Shown: positions 1 through 12,278 of the stretch, piece after piece | Numbering within the stretch: the stretch's first letter is position 1 | How the letters are laid out: each line of letters opens with the position of its first letter | Assembly (NCBI GenBank): GCA_947179485.1 | Contig: OX359246.1 | Span: 50,509,632 to 50,573,631, forward strand | DNA from: Allacma fusca | Lineage: Eukaryota > Arthropoda > Collembola > Symphypleona > Sminthuridae | Reading direction: 5' to 3' | Length of the DNA stretch: 64,000 bases | Program-made: the position numbers and the translations under genes | Notes under the pieces: generated by a model | Told to the model about the DNA's origin: nothing | What the model saw: only the letters and a program-made list of their open reading frames with translations | Database searches by the model: none

Positions 1-769
1 CATCTGTTCCTGTTCTATAAAGGGTTACCTATAATCTACGCACAAATTTTGAAGATCTGAATTAGGCCAGATTTTATGGAAACATACAAAAAATGTGTTT
101 GATATGCAACAAAGTAAGCTATAATTTGACTAATCATTTTTTCTCTGACCCTTCTGTTTTAGATGACATTGGATAATGATGGGACATGTAAATCTCGGGA
201 GTGAGGATGAAAACGAAGTGACGACGACCAATATTTTGTGACGAACTTTACATTACGTAACTACAAAAACTACAACGATTTTACGACAAAACTCCTCGGT
301 TAATTTGTTGATTTTCGGTTTCTTTTTTTAGGCTTTCATTTTTTCTAGGTTATAATTAATTGCTTCAACTGCTTCCTTGCTTAATTCAAACACACACATA
401 GTCTAATTTTTTTCATTTTAATATAATTTTTAGCTTATTTTGCGAATCAAACATTCCTACTGTTAATACTGACGGATTAAGTTTTTATTGGCTTACTTTC
501 ATTCCAGTTTAACGAGTAAATGTTTTATAAAAAGTTTCTATCTGAAAAGGAATCTGATTCTGCTTTGTTCGTGACAGGGCCGCGTTAAGAATTCTATATG
601 TTGCTACTTTTGTATAAGATGCCAAAAACCTTCGAATTTCCCTTTCCTCACGTTCTGTTGCGATAGAGGTAATCAGTAATGCATCGAATGGGTACAGATT
701 AGTACCTGAGTATTTGGGCGCAGGAACAGGTACATGTACAAAATTGGGAATGTTTGGAATGTTTGGATT
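1..769. other. No gene recognised
   Basis: AT-rich non-coding DNA. I see no long open frame, RNA gene or clear repeat here. Confidence 0.5.
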
Positions 770-992
770 GTACCTCTCAGGGTTGCAAAAATGAAAATGC
801 CCTGAAAATGTCTTGCTTTAAAAATGCCCGGCATTTTGGGCAGTCATATTCGGTAGTTTGACAATAACATATGCCCTATGACCATTATTGATCCTCTAGC
901 GTAAACATGGGAGTTTTTTATGACATATTCAAGCCCATCCGCTCTGAAGAAAGTTTTAATGTTGATTTTCTAAAGCAAATCCAATTGTCTTA

Positions 993-1410
993 ACCGGGTG
1001 TGGAAAAAGTTACAAATGGTCAATGATCCTGACAACAATAAATGGTCAACTAACCTGCCGGGGTAAGATGGCCAACAACCCGCCGAAAATTTTTGGTCCA
1101 CTTCCTGGGTAGCGAAAACATATTTTGCCCAACTATCAAAAATTTTTGGCCAACTACCTGGGAAGCGAAAAATTATTTTGTCCAACTACCAAAAATTGTT
1201 GGTCAACTACCTGGGTAGCGTGAAATCTTTTGCACAACTACCAAAAATTTTGGCCAACTACCTGGGTAGCGAAAAAACTTTTTGGTCAAATAACCCGCCA
1301 TTGTTTTTCAAAATGGCCAACTATCCCGCCGTTCTATGTTGCCCAACTACTTTGCCCCGTTTTGTCAACGATCCCGGATCGCAGGATCGGGAACTTTTTC
1401 CACACCCGGT
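993..1410. mobile_element. MITE nested inside the hAT-like element
   Basis: A perfect 19-bp terminal inverted repeat (ACCGGGTGTGGAAAAAGTT at 993-1011, its reverse complement at 1392-1410) is flanked on both sides by CTTA (989-992 and 1411-1414), a probable 4-bp target duplication. The inside contains four tandem copies of a ~52-bp unit. Small frames crossing it are by-products of the repeat. The superfamily is not certain; the 4-bp duplication does not fit the 8 bp of its host element. Confidence 0.8.
1092..1300. repeat. Four ~52-bp tandem repeats inside the MITE
   Basis: The word CCTGGG(T/A)AGCGAAAA recurs near 1104, 1157, 1210 and 1261, giving spacings of about 53, 53 and 51 bp. Each unit also carries CCAACTACCAAAAAT. 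Internal tandem repeats of this sort are common in non-autonomous elements. Confidence 0.8.
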
Positions 1411-2030
1411 CTTAACACATTATTTATGTTCAGTAGTTTAAAATTTTGCAATAATTCATTTGCTTTTAAAGTTGCAATCACTCAACTCTATTATAGAAGA
1501 CTGCAGGGTTTTAAAAGAAAGATTCGACCAGTGCAGTCAAATTTTGATAATTGGAAAAAGTACAACAGAAAAATTTCTATAAAAATGATGTCATTAATAA
1601 TGAATTTTGAATTTTATAACTTTATTACATAAGAACTTGCGGTTATAAAATATTTCAAAACTTGGATGGAGCTTGTATAGTAAATTTTTATTATTATTTT
1701 TATTTTTACGAGTTCAAACCAGTGTTTAAACTATGAAATTCTTGTCAGTTATATAGATTTTTGTGTTGCATCTTTACAATAATGTTTGCTCGCAGTCTTA
1801 AGTAAACGTCAACATGCATGAGAACGAGATTTTACAATAAAAAAATTAATAAGAATTCGTTTTTCATAAAATTGTCTATTTAAACATACTGTATTGTGAT
1901 TTAGTATACAAAATTAGTAGATAGCTAAAGCTCATATCGAAAAAATGGCCGAAATGTCTGCCCTAATCTCAACATGCCCAAAGTGCCGAAAATGCCATGG
2001 CGTTTTCAATTTTGCAACCCTGGTACCTCA

Positions 2031-3440
2031 CAGGAATAGTTACAGTACAGTTACACATAGTTCTAGGAAAGATCCGATCGATTAGGATATGAAAAACAAA
2101 AATTCATGAGTACTTCTAATTGACACTGTTCTTAGAGGTGTGTATTGCAAGATTCAAAATGTGATTATTAAACGTGGGCACGAGTATTTAGTTTGCATCA
2201 GATATGTCCAGGCTTGGAAGGTTAGCCTTCAAAAATAAGGCGCCATTGAAGGCGGCAGACCGATTGTTCAGCCAAGTTGAGTGAATATGGAACGTAGGCT
2301 GAAGGTTGAGGGAAGGCTTCAAAATATTTACAAAAAATGGTAACTATTGGGCGGGTTAGAAGAGGGCGTCAGAAGTTGAAGGCTTCACGCTGCATAAAAT
2401 ACAAATCACAAGTGTGAAATATTTGTAGAAGTTTTTTTATTTCATGTCTCGATACTGTTGATAACTGCTTTGTTTTCAAACTTCGTGAGTTTTGATACAA
2501 TTTCTATTTTTTCCTATAAATGAAGGATCAAAAAGAAGGAAGTGGGAATTAATTTAATAATTTATTGAAGAAACGCTGAAAAAAGGAAAATAATTACGGC
2601 TTCATATATAACTATAAGACAAGGCGTTTTTTGAAAATTGGCCTTTGAAGTTTTGAGGGAAGACCGTTTCATTTGAACATCTCTGGTAAGAACCCGCAGT
2701 CAGCTGTATTATCCTGTTGTAATTTGAACAAATGGGACGCCTTGGTGATATTCAAATTTAGACATTATGCAGGATTTAAAGTATAAATCACTACCATTTT
2801 GAACGTCAAAATATCGGCCCAAGACAGAATTATTTTTCTCATCGTCTAAGGACAAGCAAATATTTTCCTCGCAAGGTGTACTTACTAGGTATTATTATTA
2901 TTTAAACGGTGCGACCATTGGAGCTTCACATCTTAATACACAGTGCTCGGCAAGGGTTACTATTACTCTCTTTATTGTCTTTCAGTACACATACTATAAC
3001 AATCTTTACATTCAATTTTTACATTTCATGTTAATATAGTGGGACGCAGCCCGTTTAATCTTCACCTAATTTGCTTAATCTGTGGAGGAGAGAGAGTAAG
3101 ATAACATAGAAGAAGATAATATCCCATGACGAACTAAGGGTGCACTGTCTAACTATGACAGAGGCACACCTATCCCTAATCGTAGTAAATCCACTCACAT
3201 TGAAGTGAGCGTTGGGTGCATGCTAACTAGGAGTACATGCCACAGAACCCAACATCTATCTCTTTCTCTCACCTCCACGGCACTGGGTCACTGGACTTGG
3301 AAGCCATTCTTCAACGATGGTAGTTGAGTACATTCAGTGCTGGACCATTCCTGTACCCAGGATTACTATTGCTAAAGTTATAAAAACTCCGGGTAATTGG
3401 CAATTTAGAGTTACCGATTCGAAAGTTGTCGCATTTAAGT
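2031..3440. other. Non-coding; loose GAAGGCTTC word cluster
   Basis: No gene recognised. Between about 2205 and 2665 the words GAAGG, AGCCTTC and GAAGGCTTC recur in both orientations, which resembles the subterminal repeats of the elements at 3441 and 19331, but I could not define ends or a target duplication. The stretch 2890-3440 holds nothing I recognise. Confidence 0.35.
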
Positions 3441-5256
3441 CACTGCTGCCCTAGTCTAGTCAGACTTGACTAGTAAAGTCTAGACTTGACTAGACTAGGA
3501 AGCAAAATGGACGTAAAAGAAAAGACTTGACTACGAATGGCGTCACAATTATGTGACTTGACTAGAATAGACTAGGACAACTGACGAAAACACAGGACTT
3601 GACTAGACTCGACTTGCATGACTCCGTGGAAAAGCTAGTCAAGTCATAATTACTTTATGCTCCCTCATGTAGCTGAAAATCATAGGAAGAAAGCCAGAAA
3701 GCAATTGCAGAACAGTTTACTATGTTTAAGTAAATATATGGTTTTTATTTCTACGGATTAAAAAATGAAAACGTCTGCTGAGCCACGTAGAAATGTTTAG
3801 GGAAATCTAGTTTTTAGTTACAATGTCTTCATTAACAAGGAAATTGATCATAATGAAAGGTACGCTACATTTCCCACATTTCATTTTGCGGAAGAAATGT
3901 CTATTAATACTCTTCAAATTGCAACTGAAATTAAAAATATAATTATTTAGGATTCACTTTCCTTCCTGGTGGCGGTCCTCGAACATATACCTGGTGTGAT
4001 TACGGTAGTTCACACTACACAAACAAAAACTGCATTTTCTTATACCTGGAAAATACCTGATACATTATATTGTATCAGGCACTTGTTGAATCTCGAATAG
4101 AGTTCTAATGTAGGAAATTCTATAACACTACCACGTATATAATCGTAAGAGCAATAGTGTAAGTTCCACCAAGTGTATTTTCACCCCACCGAGAACGCAG
4201 TTGGTATTATTGGAAGAAAAACTAGTTCTGCCAAAGAGGAATCAGATACCACCTCGCTTACGTATTCAAGTATTAAATTTAACCACAGATCGATTCCACA
4301 AATTCTGATTCACCCCCAAAATTTTAGTGTCTGTTTACTAATTAAAAACATCATGTCAGCTGGTATTTATACTATTTAAGTTCCTGACTTCTTTAAAACA
4401 CTCGGTATAGCTTACGGGATTGCTCATTGTCAGAACAAATTTTTCTTCAATTAATACTAAGTCTGTGGAATCAACATGTGATTTCTTGCCGCAAGCACGA
4501 GTTTCAGAAAAATTAATGCCACCGAAGTTGCTGGTACATTCGAAATACACTCGGTACAACTTACGTGTTTTGTCATTGTCTACTCCAGTTTATTTCCCAA
4601 TAATACCAACTACATAACTGATACTTCTTCCTTTCGCCCAAACCCCGCCACAAACCAAAGAACCAGTCTTTCTAACGTGCCCTTTAGCAATGTCATTTTG
4701 AGGTTCAGTAACTGCCTGGTGCAATGTTTTTATACTCTCATACAACCTACCAAACAAATTCTACTACGTGTACCGGGTGTGTCCTTTAGTGCGTCCCAGT
4801 GGAAATATCATATACCCGACAATATCCCCATCTTCAATCCCTTTATACCAGATAGGAAAGTTTAACCACTACTTTATAAACTGACAACATTATTCTTATA
4901 TTGATGTAAAATACACGAGTTAACTCTCATTTGTAAGTCGTTCAATGGAAATTAATATGAGCTAGTTTTTTATAGATGTATTCGCTAAAAATCTGAAAAT
5001 TTCTGAAAGCGAAACTCGTTTTTGAAAATAACATTTTTCATATGTTGCTGATCAAGAGGAAGGAATTTGTGCAAAAAATATAATGTGACTAGGGGAATAG
5101 ACTAGACTTGACTAGGAAACCAGCTGTAGAATCAAGACTATACTTGACTATATTGTTACTTAAACATATAGCTGACTTGACTAGACTTCACTAGTTGCGG
5201 TTCTAAACATAAAAGAGTAGACTAGACTTGACTAGGTAGCCTGACGGGCAGCAGTG
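3441..5256. mobile_element. Non-autonomous DNA transposon with GACTTGACTAG subterminal repeats
   Basis: The ends match as an 11-bp terminal inverted repeat, CACTGCTGCCC at 3441 and GGGCAGCAGTG ending at 5256. Inside each end, within about 220 bp, the word (A)GACTTGACTAG and close variants is repeated in both orientations (3457-3650 and 5090-5240), while the 1.4-kb centre lacks it. Clusters of a short word near both ends are typical of transposase-binding subterminal repeats of hAT-like elements. The flanks ATTTAAGT and ATTTTAAA agree in only 5 of 8 positions, so the target duplication is weak. No transposase frame is visible. Confidence 0.65.
4199..4611. repeat. Inverted repeat inside the 3.4-5.3 kb element
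   Basis: A perfect 15-bp inverted repeat, AGTTGGTATTATTGG at 4199-4213 and its complement at 4597-4611, extends imperfectly for about ten more bases inwards. A direct repeat starting ACTCGGTA lies inside (about 4400-4431 and 4549-4580). It may be a small nested element; no target duplication was found. Confidence 0.45.
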
Positions 5257-5264
5257 ATTTTAAA

Positions 5265-6254
5265 ACGGATGGCATATTCGGAAAGAGCATCACAAACTGC
5301 AGCGATACTTCTATGGGGTTGAAGAAATTACAACTTACTTTTTTTGCTAGACAAAGAATATTCTCCAAAAGTTCCCACCAATTGACAATGAGCGGCATTT
5401 GGCGGCTCTCATCGTAACTTTAGTAACAGTAATCCTTGCGAGCTTTGTGGGGCATAAAGATAGGATGTAATGGCTTATTAATAGCGGAACTCCAAAGGTG
5501 GCAACGTTTTTTATATTGCTATTAAATTCAAGTGAGGAATTAATTTTCGCTTTATTTATTCAAAAACTGCTCAATTGAAATTGGATGATGAATGTAATAA
5601 TCTTCAACAAACCAACGACCTAATTCGATGTGACGACAAACAAAAAAATCGTTTCATGTCGTATTACCGGTGGAAGAACAATTTGTAATTATAACTGAGT
5701 GTACCTTCAAAATCGTCTTGATGTAAATAAATTATGGACAATATTCTTTTTCCACCGTTTTATAATATGCCCGCGTGCGTATAGAAACATGAGAAAATAG
5801 CTAGTACAGGTGCTTATTTGGGTACATGTTGGATATGATTGCAGACTATTATAAAAATTTTCAGACAAAAGAACCTAAGATTCATGAACGGGTAATTTGA
5901 GGTACGGTTTTAGGTGATAATTTCTGCTGCACTCACATATTATGCAGGTTTTTGTACCCATGGGATGTACTGGTAGTCAGGATACTAAATATCTGTATCA
6001 CTTTCTACATTATGCATCTCATATATTGCTGTTATCATAGCAAGGTTTCGCTGTGAAGTTTTTCAGGAGCATACTCCGGGCAACTCTCGCTGTAACTGGT
6101 GGATACAGTGTATGTATACATATAACGGATGTGTTGGTTTTGGTTGTCCCAAGTCCCGTACAATAATCCTTACGGAGGTTGCTCATAACGAATAATTTTA
6201 ATTTGCATAGCATACAAAAATTGACCGTCCCTGAGTACCCATTATATCGAGAGT
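5265..6254. other. No gene recognised
   Basis: AT-rich non-coding DNA between two transposons. I saw no coding region or repeat that I could support. Confidence 0.45.
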
Positions 6255-6262
6255 GCTGTGGC

Positions 6263-6389
6263 CAGGCCTGCATTCGAACCAAACATTTTAATTTTTCGTA
6301 TTTGGGTTGAATTTGAATTTCAAATACAACTTTATTTGAATGTGATTCTATTGTGATTCGAATAATATCCGTATTCGAAAACAGGTCTG
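6263..6389. mobile_element. 127-bp hAT-like MITE
   Basis: The ends CAGGCCTGCATTCGAA and the complement of CAGACCTGTTTTCGAA form an imperfect inverted repeat. The flanking 8-mers GCTGTGGC (6255-6262) and GTTGTGGC (6390-6397) match at 7 of 8 positions. The interior is AT-rich and partly self-complementary. Length, ends and 8-bp duplication fit a hAT-type MITE. Confidence 0.75.
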
Positions 6390-6955
6390 GTTGTGGCTGT
6401 TGTCTGTATGCTGGAATAAAAATATCTAATTGAAGCAGGCAGCATTCTTTAATTTTAATGAAACAGCTTTTTCCTTACCAAATCAGTAATTACATTATTT
6501 TATTTTTGTAGCAATAGAAGTATTTGTTCAAATTTGGGAAACATTTTTAAACATCTTTTTATACGAGACTGCAAATCTGAATATCGTGAAGTCTGTATAA
6601 TAATTACATTTATTATATGGTATTATATAAGTACGTAATTGTTTATTTTCTATCTTGTTATCCTTGTACGCTAAACATTCCGGAGTGTATTTATTGCTGG
6701 CTGGAATACGTTTTTACTCCGGCCAATAAAAAAGCCAGGTTGTGGACGGAGACAAAGTAATCATGCATTGTAGAGTGCGGAAATACAATCCCGAAAGGGC
6801 TAAAAAAGATCACGCTACTTTTAGGACTGGCTGTAGTTGTTGCGTATCTTCGGAAGCACGTATAAAATATAAACGGCTGCAGTAACAAGCTGACTCTGTA
6901 CATATTGTAACCCCAAAAGTAGTACATAATGCTAATATGTACACGACGGTTGCAG

Positions 6956-7740
6956 TCAATTCACACGCCAATCGGGTAAATAAATGAATAATCTTTCCAT
7001 GACATTACTGGTACTTGCATTATCAATTATAATTGTAATTGCAAGTTCGGTTATTCCCAATACTTGCACCGACAGAAACACTAGTTCTAAGTAATGTAAG
7101 AGTACGGTGGCCGTACAAATGGCCGGGTCATGGGAGAAAACTGGAATTTCTAGACATGGTTGAGGCCGTGATACTCTCGATGTTTTTATAGTTCCTGAAA
7201 TTAATATATGGAAACCACTGCCCGTGCGAATTATGTCAGCGATATTAATTCCGGCCAATGTCTGAACTCTATGAGCAGTTGCTAGCGCCATTAGACCGAC
7301 TAACTTGTGTCAAATCTTCAAGGCTTAACGAATGCAATGGCGATTTTTCTCTCAGATGGTTTAAAACAATTTGGGGATCCCAAGTAAAAGTATATCTCGA
7401 TTTTGGAGGCTTAAGTTTACTAACTCCTTTGAGAAATCGCGATATGCTTCGATCCTGGCCTAAATCTTGACCTGTATCGGACGGTATTTAGGGTGGCATA
7501 AGAAGCCCCTTGTGCAAATTTACTTTGCAAAAATGTTCGAACGTCAGCGACATTTGGAGCAATTGCATTTACGGTTTTGGTCGCGCAGTGTTCATTCCAT
7601 GTCTTGAGTGCTGATGAATATTGACTTACTGTAGATTTTGATAATGATGCAACCATCGTTTCGATACAATTTTCAGGAATCCCTTGATTTAGGAAGCCTT
7701 TGTAGATAATACGGCCGCCAATAGTGGCAGATGTCGCCAT
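6956..7740 (-). pseudogene. DIRS tyrosine recombinase remnant
   Basis: The encoded pieces include an N-terminal SAM-like core-binding part (about 7440-7640, with STVSQYSSALKTWNEHC) and a catalytic-domain part whose start reads ALATAHRVQTLAGINI, the equivalent of the DIRS signature around the first catalytic arginine. In this family the enzyme integrates the circular cDNA without making target duplications. It lies downstream of the RNase H domain, as expected for DIRS. This is a fossil; it is not an active gene. Confidence 0.75.
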
Positions 7741-9535
7741 TGAGGGTGGAATGTCCTAGAGTGGGAAGACAGCAAACTTTTACTAGGCATTAATTTTATG
7801 ATTTTTGAACTACACAATTTGATATACAATGGATACCAAGGTTGTGATGGCCATCCAGGGACTATAACTATCCCTGTAGCATTATTGTGTTGTATTTTCT
7901 GCAAAACTCGGGGGATCATTGCAAATGGGGGGAAAGCATAAAATAAAAACATATTCCAACGCACTGTAAATGCGTCTACAAATGCGGATTCCAGATCGGG
8001 ATGCCAACTAGCAAATTTGGCGCATTTTGCATTTTGGTGGGACGCAAATAAATCAATCTGCGGTTTGCCCAGTTCTCTGCAGATTGTGTCAAAGTGATGA
8101 ATGTTTAGCGACCATTCATGGTCATCACGAGCACTTCTGGACTCACGATCAGCTCTTACATTTTGCTTTGATGCAATGTACGATGCGAATAACCACATAT
8201 TTCTTTCTTCGCACCAATCCCAAATCCTTCTGGTCAGTAAGTTCAGGTTAGAGTATTTTATACTTCCGAATCGATTAACGCAAGATAATGCGGTTGTGTT
8301 ATCAATTCGTAACAAAATATTTCAGTTCTGAAATGTTGCGGCTAGGGATTTCAGAGCATAATAAACTGCCAGTAGTTCCAGCAAATTAATGAGGTATTTT
8401 TTCTCGTCTGAGCTCCAGAACCCGTGGGTTTTGATATTCCCAACTGAAGCCCCCCACCCAGTAAGGGACGCATCAGTGAAAACTTCGTAATCAAAATCCA
8501 TAATTTCTATGGATTGTCCCTCCTTGTGAACATTTGTGCACCACCATAGAATATTAGATTTTACGTCTAAATCGATAGACATTTTTGCTTCATAGTTTTC
8601 GTGGGATTTTTCCAAGGCTAGGTATTTGGCTCGTTCAAGAGATTTTGTGTGTAGCCATCCGTACTTAATTTCTCTGCAAACTGAGTTGAACTTACCTAGT
8701 ATTTGTGAGAATGTTCGTATCGTGCAAGTGTCTAGATTTAATATTGAGCCTAATACAGTGGCTAAATTTGCTCGTTTGTCCTGTGGTATCCGTAATGTCA
8801 TTGTTTGAGAAATAAGTACAAATCCCAAATACTGACATTCTCTAGATGGAATAAACACGGATTTTTCTTCGTTGATTATAAATCCTAGATTTTCCAAAAT
8901 TTCCCGGACTGAATTAATACCTTGTAGGCATTGTATATATGTTCCTGAAATTAATATAAGGTCGTCAATATATATTACAATATAGAATCCCCGATTTCTT
9001 ATCTTAGCTAAAACTGGTTTCATCAGCTTTGTGAATAACCAGGGAGCTACTGAGATTCCAAACGGTAGGCAAGTAAATCTGTATAGACGCCCCTTCCATT
9101 GAAATTTCAAATACTTTTGGCATTCCTTCGCTATTAGAATTAAAAAGCAGCGTCTTTTAAATCTATTTTGCACATGTAGTTTTTTGTGATGAGTCTAGTA
9201 ACCGTGCGAATATCTTCCATTTTGAAGTGTTTCGCATCTAAGAACTTATTTAAACCTTTAAGGTTTAAGATAAAGCGCTTCGTCCCATCCTGCTTTGGCA
9301 TTAAAAATATTGGAGAGATAAATTGATTGTGCTCGTGAGCGCAAGTTTTAACAGCTCCTTTTGTAATCAATTTACGTATCTCTTCGTCCATTGACACATT
9401 TTCGAGGTACTTTAATTGAGGAGCAAACGTCAATTGTGTTGGAGGAGAAATGAATGGCAATTTAACACGCTGTATCCATTGTAGTATTAATTTACTCTCT
9501 GTTAATTGAGCCCACGAATTGTAAAAATTTCTCAA
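7689..9535 (-). pseudogene. DIRS reverse transcriptase and RNase H remnant
   Basis: The RT palm is clear: a LPFGISVAPWLFTKLM motif, the catalytic box YIVIYIDDLI near 8960, and QYLGF further on. RNase H follows with FTDASLTGWGASVG near 8460 and a LELLAVYYALKSL helix. The region after this, with PQIDLFASHQNAKCAKFASW and YAFPPFAMIPRVLQKI, is typical of the DIRS RNase H tail. The N-terminal part (9140-9535) has the KQDGTKRFILNLKGLNKFL motif preceding RT. Broken copy. Confidence 0.85.
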
Positions 9536-9539
9536 CCTC

Positions 9540-10678
9540 CCGGCGTAAGTACTTACATTTAAAATTTGCGTTGACGCCTGGGGCTCCTCTTGGGGCTCCT
9601 GGATTGAGCTCGGTACAGCCGCCCGCTATTTCCGAAATATTTCTTCGTCAGGAATTGCGGGCGTCGGTAGTTTAAAGAACTTCCGGATGATTTGGGTTGC
9701 GTTGTTGATGCCGCATGAGCTGGTTTGCCAGCTTCGCTTTGTGGCTTTTCTCGACGAAGTTCGTTTCCCACCTTCGAAATTGATTTCGCAGATTCCGCTT
9801 TGTCCTTGAAATCAACTCCGTAGAGAAACATATCTACCGGATTTTGATCTGCTATATTTTTCATCATAAAATTCAGCGTGGGCGTAATATGATCCCGTCT
9901 AGCTTGCGATATCTTAAATTGTAAATCGGCCAGAAGTCCACCACCATCACTCAATGCCTTAATCGCTTCCTTTTTAGCCGATGAGCTCTGCATTTTCGTG
10001 ATGTACTTTAAGTATTTCCGAAATGCGTTTAGCTATGGCCGAGAGTCCTGCAGCTAATTGCTTTTGCTGAGCGATCATGTATCCTTCTTTTTAATCAATT
10101 TTGCATTTTTTGCGATGCTGGCATTCACCTCAACATTTGCTGGGGATCATGTGCATGAAGTTTGTAAGACTCTCCGGTTGCAACCCCGACTGTACAATCT
10201 CTGTCCATACAGGAACTATTGATACAGGAATATCGGGTCCCAGTGTGTCCTTGGGTTTGTCACTAGCTCCTAGTATTTGTTCAATGTCTGGGTCAATCAG
10301 AGCATGAATGTCAATTTCCAGAACCGATGGTGACCGAATCTGATTTCTTTGGTGCAAAGGTGATTTTGCCGGACTATCAGAGACGGATCTAGTACCACTC
10401 CGTCTTCCCGAAACTGTAAACCTTCTGGTGCGTGATCTACCTCGAGATTTTTCCCGAGATGAACTGCGAAGTATTGAATATTCTCGGCTTTTACTCCTGG
10501 CCTGAGAAGAGTTTCTTTGCGTCGAGCTTCTCGAGCTGCGATCGCATTTTGGAGATTTGGATTTTTTACTCCGCTTTTTCAGCTTCTTGGCCAGAGTTTT
10601 TACCTGTCTCCTGTAGAATTCTATATTGTCGGAATACGACGACGATGATGATCACCTTCGTTTATCTTTTCCAGGCAT
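9540..10678 (-). pseudogene. DIRS ORF1 (gag-like) remnant
   Basis: An ATG at 10678 on the minus strand opens a serine/arginine-rich segment (10380-10620, rich in SRS and RSR words), followed by a part with LGPDIPVSIVPVWTEIVQSG (about 10200-10270) and a helical part with GGGLLADLQFKISQARRDHI, ending in a basic, RS-like tail. This layout matches ORF1 of DIRS elements, which is thought to be the Gag counterpart. Broken copy. Confidence 0.65.
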
Positions 10679-10690
10679 ATTTATTTAATT

Positions 10691-12194
10691 TATTTTTTAC
10701 TTACTTCTGGAGTGAAAATGGAACGTGTGAACTCTTGGCACAAAATGAAGAGAATGAGTAATAATATGGGATGATAGCGGGAGTATTGTAGAAATGAGAA
10801 CTTTAAAAAGTGTGGTCAAGAGGTATTAGATGGAGCTACTACAGTGTAATATTGAGGACGAGTCGTGAAATATAATTGATTATTTTATTCATATTTATAA
10901 AACATAACATTTGTTTCCGGAGCTACGGTTAGGCCATGGACTACTTCAATTAAGCTCTTACAATTAGTAACATGAAATATAATGGATAGTTTTAGGTCTG
11001 AAATACAATTAATCGGCGGACTTAACGCACGCATTATCTCAGCTTGCCAAAAACGCAGATAATTCAAGTACACATGAAGGAAGTGGAAATTTTTTACACA
11101 TCTCGTAAATACAATAGTCAAGAAATTGTCAAGTACCAGAGCATGAATGTGGAAAAGCAACATTAAGTACATAAAAGGTCTTAAAAGCAAAGTCCATTTA
11201 AGTGCAAGATTCTAAAAAAACAAAGTAAACTTGAAACTCAAGCGTCGTCAGGTTTCGTTTGCAGACTATTTTAGCTCATTTGGAGACACAGTTACGGGCA
11301 AGTTCGTCAATATCATCCAGCGGCTACAAAATATCTGTAAATTCAGTTTTAAAAAACATTTACCTCATTACTACAAAATAAATAAAATAAGTAATAAATT
11401 TGGGAAAAAACTCAAACTTTACATTTATGACTTCAATGAATGCTTTTATGCTTTCCACTTGCGTAACTTTCTTAGCCTTGGGTCGATTTAAAGCAGCAAG
11501 CATGAAAAACGAGGCACCACTCGTCATTGCATCTACAAAAATTGTATGACAACACAATGGTAATTTCATTGTTCATTGCCCTGTGAAAACAGAAGAACTG
11601 TTTTAGAATATGAGTTTTTAGAGCTACCTGTTGATATCCAATCAAAACCATGTATCAAAATTTTTTTGAAATGAGGCAGCAAACTTTGAGTAATAAATCT
11701 TAATTTTAAAATACGTGATCGTGCCAGGAGTGTGGAGCAGACGAGGCCATTTCCCCAAAAACTTTGTGAAGTCCATGTCAATACGACACTTAACTATTCC
11801 AAAGCATTTTTAAAAAATGCGTCGACTAGTCAGTCGAGCACCTTCTGCGGAGGAGCACTATGATGAATTTTGAAACACTTTTGAAAATCCTGATTTCCGA
11901 ATGATGATGATTTTGAATTTGATCTGCCGAAGAACCTGACAATTATAACCAGTTTTCTATGAAGCAATTAACGAACTATTATGTGTATCATATTACTGAA
12001 GGATTAAATTTATCTACATGCATTTTCGATGAAGAGCAAAAGTATTTACATGTAGTCTCACTATTATACACAATGTTGTACGTATGTATGTTTCTGCACT
12101 TGTTAGTAAAACTACATTAAAATTTGTATTATAAATCTTAAGCATTTTGCCACTGGATGAAGTCATAAGTTTACGTAAAATCTTCGAAATTATC
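10691..12194. other. No gene recognised
   Basis: Non-coding AT-rich DNA. Short open frames occur on both strands (for example 11231-11491 plus, 11566-11781 minus), but none resembles a known family or shows introns that I could trust. Confidence 0.4.
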
Positions 12195-12278
12195 TGTTAA
12201 ATAATATAATAATTTATTTCAGGGCGATAATTGGCCATAGCCCTTACAACCATTAATCGTTTCATATTATATTACGTC

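Larger units (their letters stand above)
778..2022. mobile_element. Non-autonomous hAT-like DNA transposon
   Basis: The ends form an imperfect terminal inverted repeat: CAGGGTTGCAAAAATGAAAA at the left and its counterpart ending TTTTGCAACCCTG at the right. Flanking 8-bp sequences are GTACCTCT (770-777) and GTACCTCA (2023-2030), a 7/8 match. An 8-bp duplication and CAGGG-type ends are standard for the hAT superfamily. There is no transposase frame inside; the interior is AT-rich and carries a second inverted-repeat element at 993-1410. The one mismatch in the target duplication and in the ends suggests an insertion of some age. Confidence 0.8.
6690..10690 (-). mobile_element. Fossil DIRS-like tyrosine-recombinase retrotransposon
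   Basis: Reading on the minus strand, the parts come in the usual DIRS order: a gag-like ORF1, reverse transcriptase plus RNase H, and a tyrosine recombinase. The outer borders are approximate, because I could not identify the inverted terminal repeats or the internal complementary region. The element is broken, with several interruptions, and looks old. No methyltransferase domain was recognised. Confidence 0.8.

Noticed and set aside
4173-4865. Open frames inside the 3.4-5.3 kb element as a transposase
   Set aside because: They are under 70 residues, occur on both strands and show no transposase motif.
10900-11800. Possible transposase exons (11360-11781, minus)
   Set aside because: Short frames without a motif I could name, and no terminal repeats.
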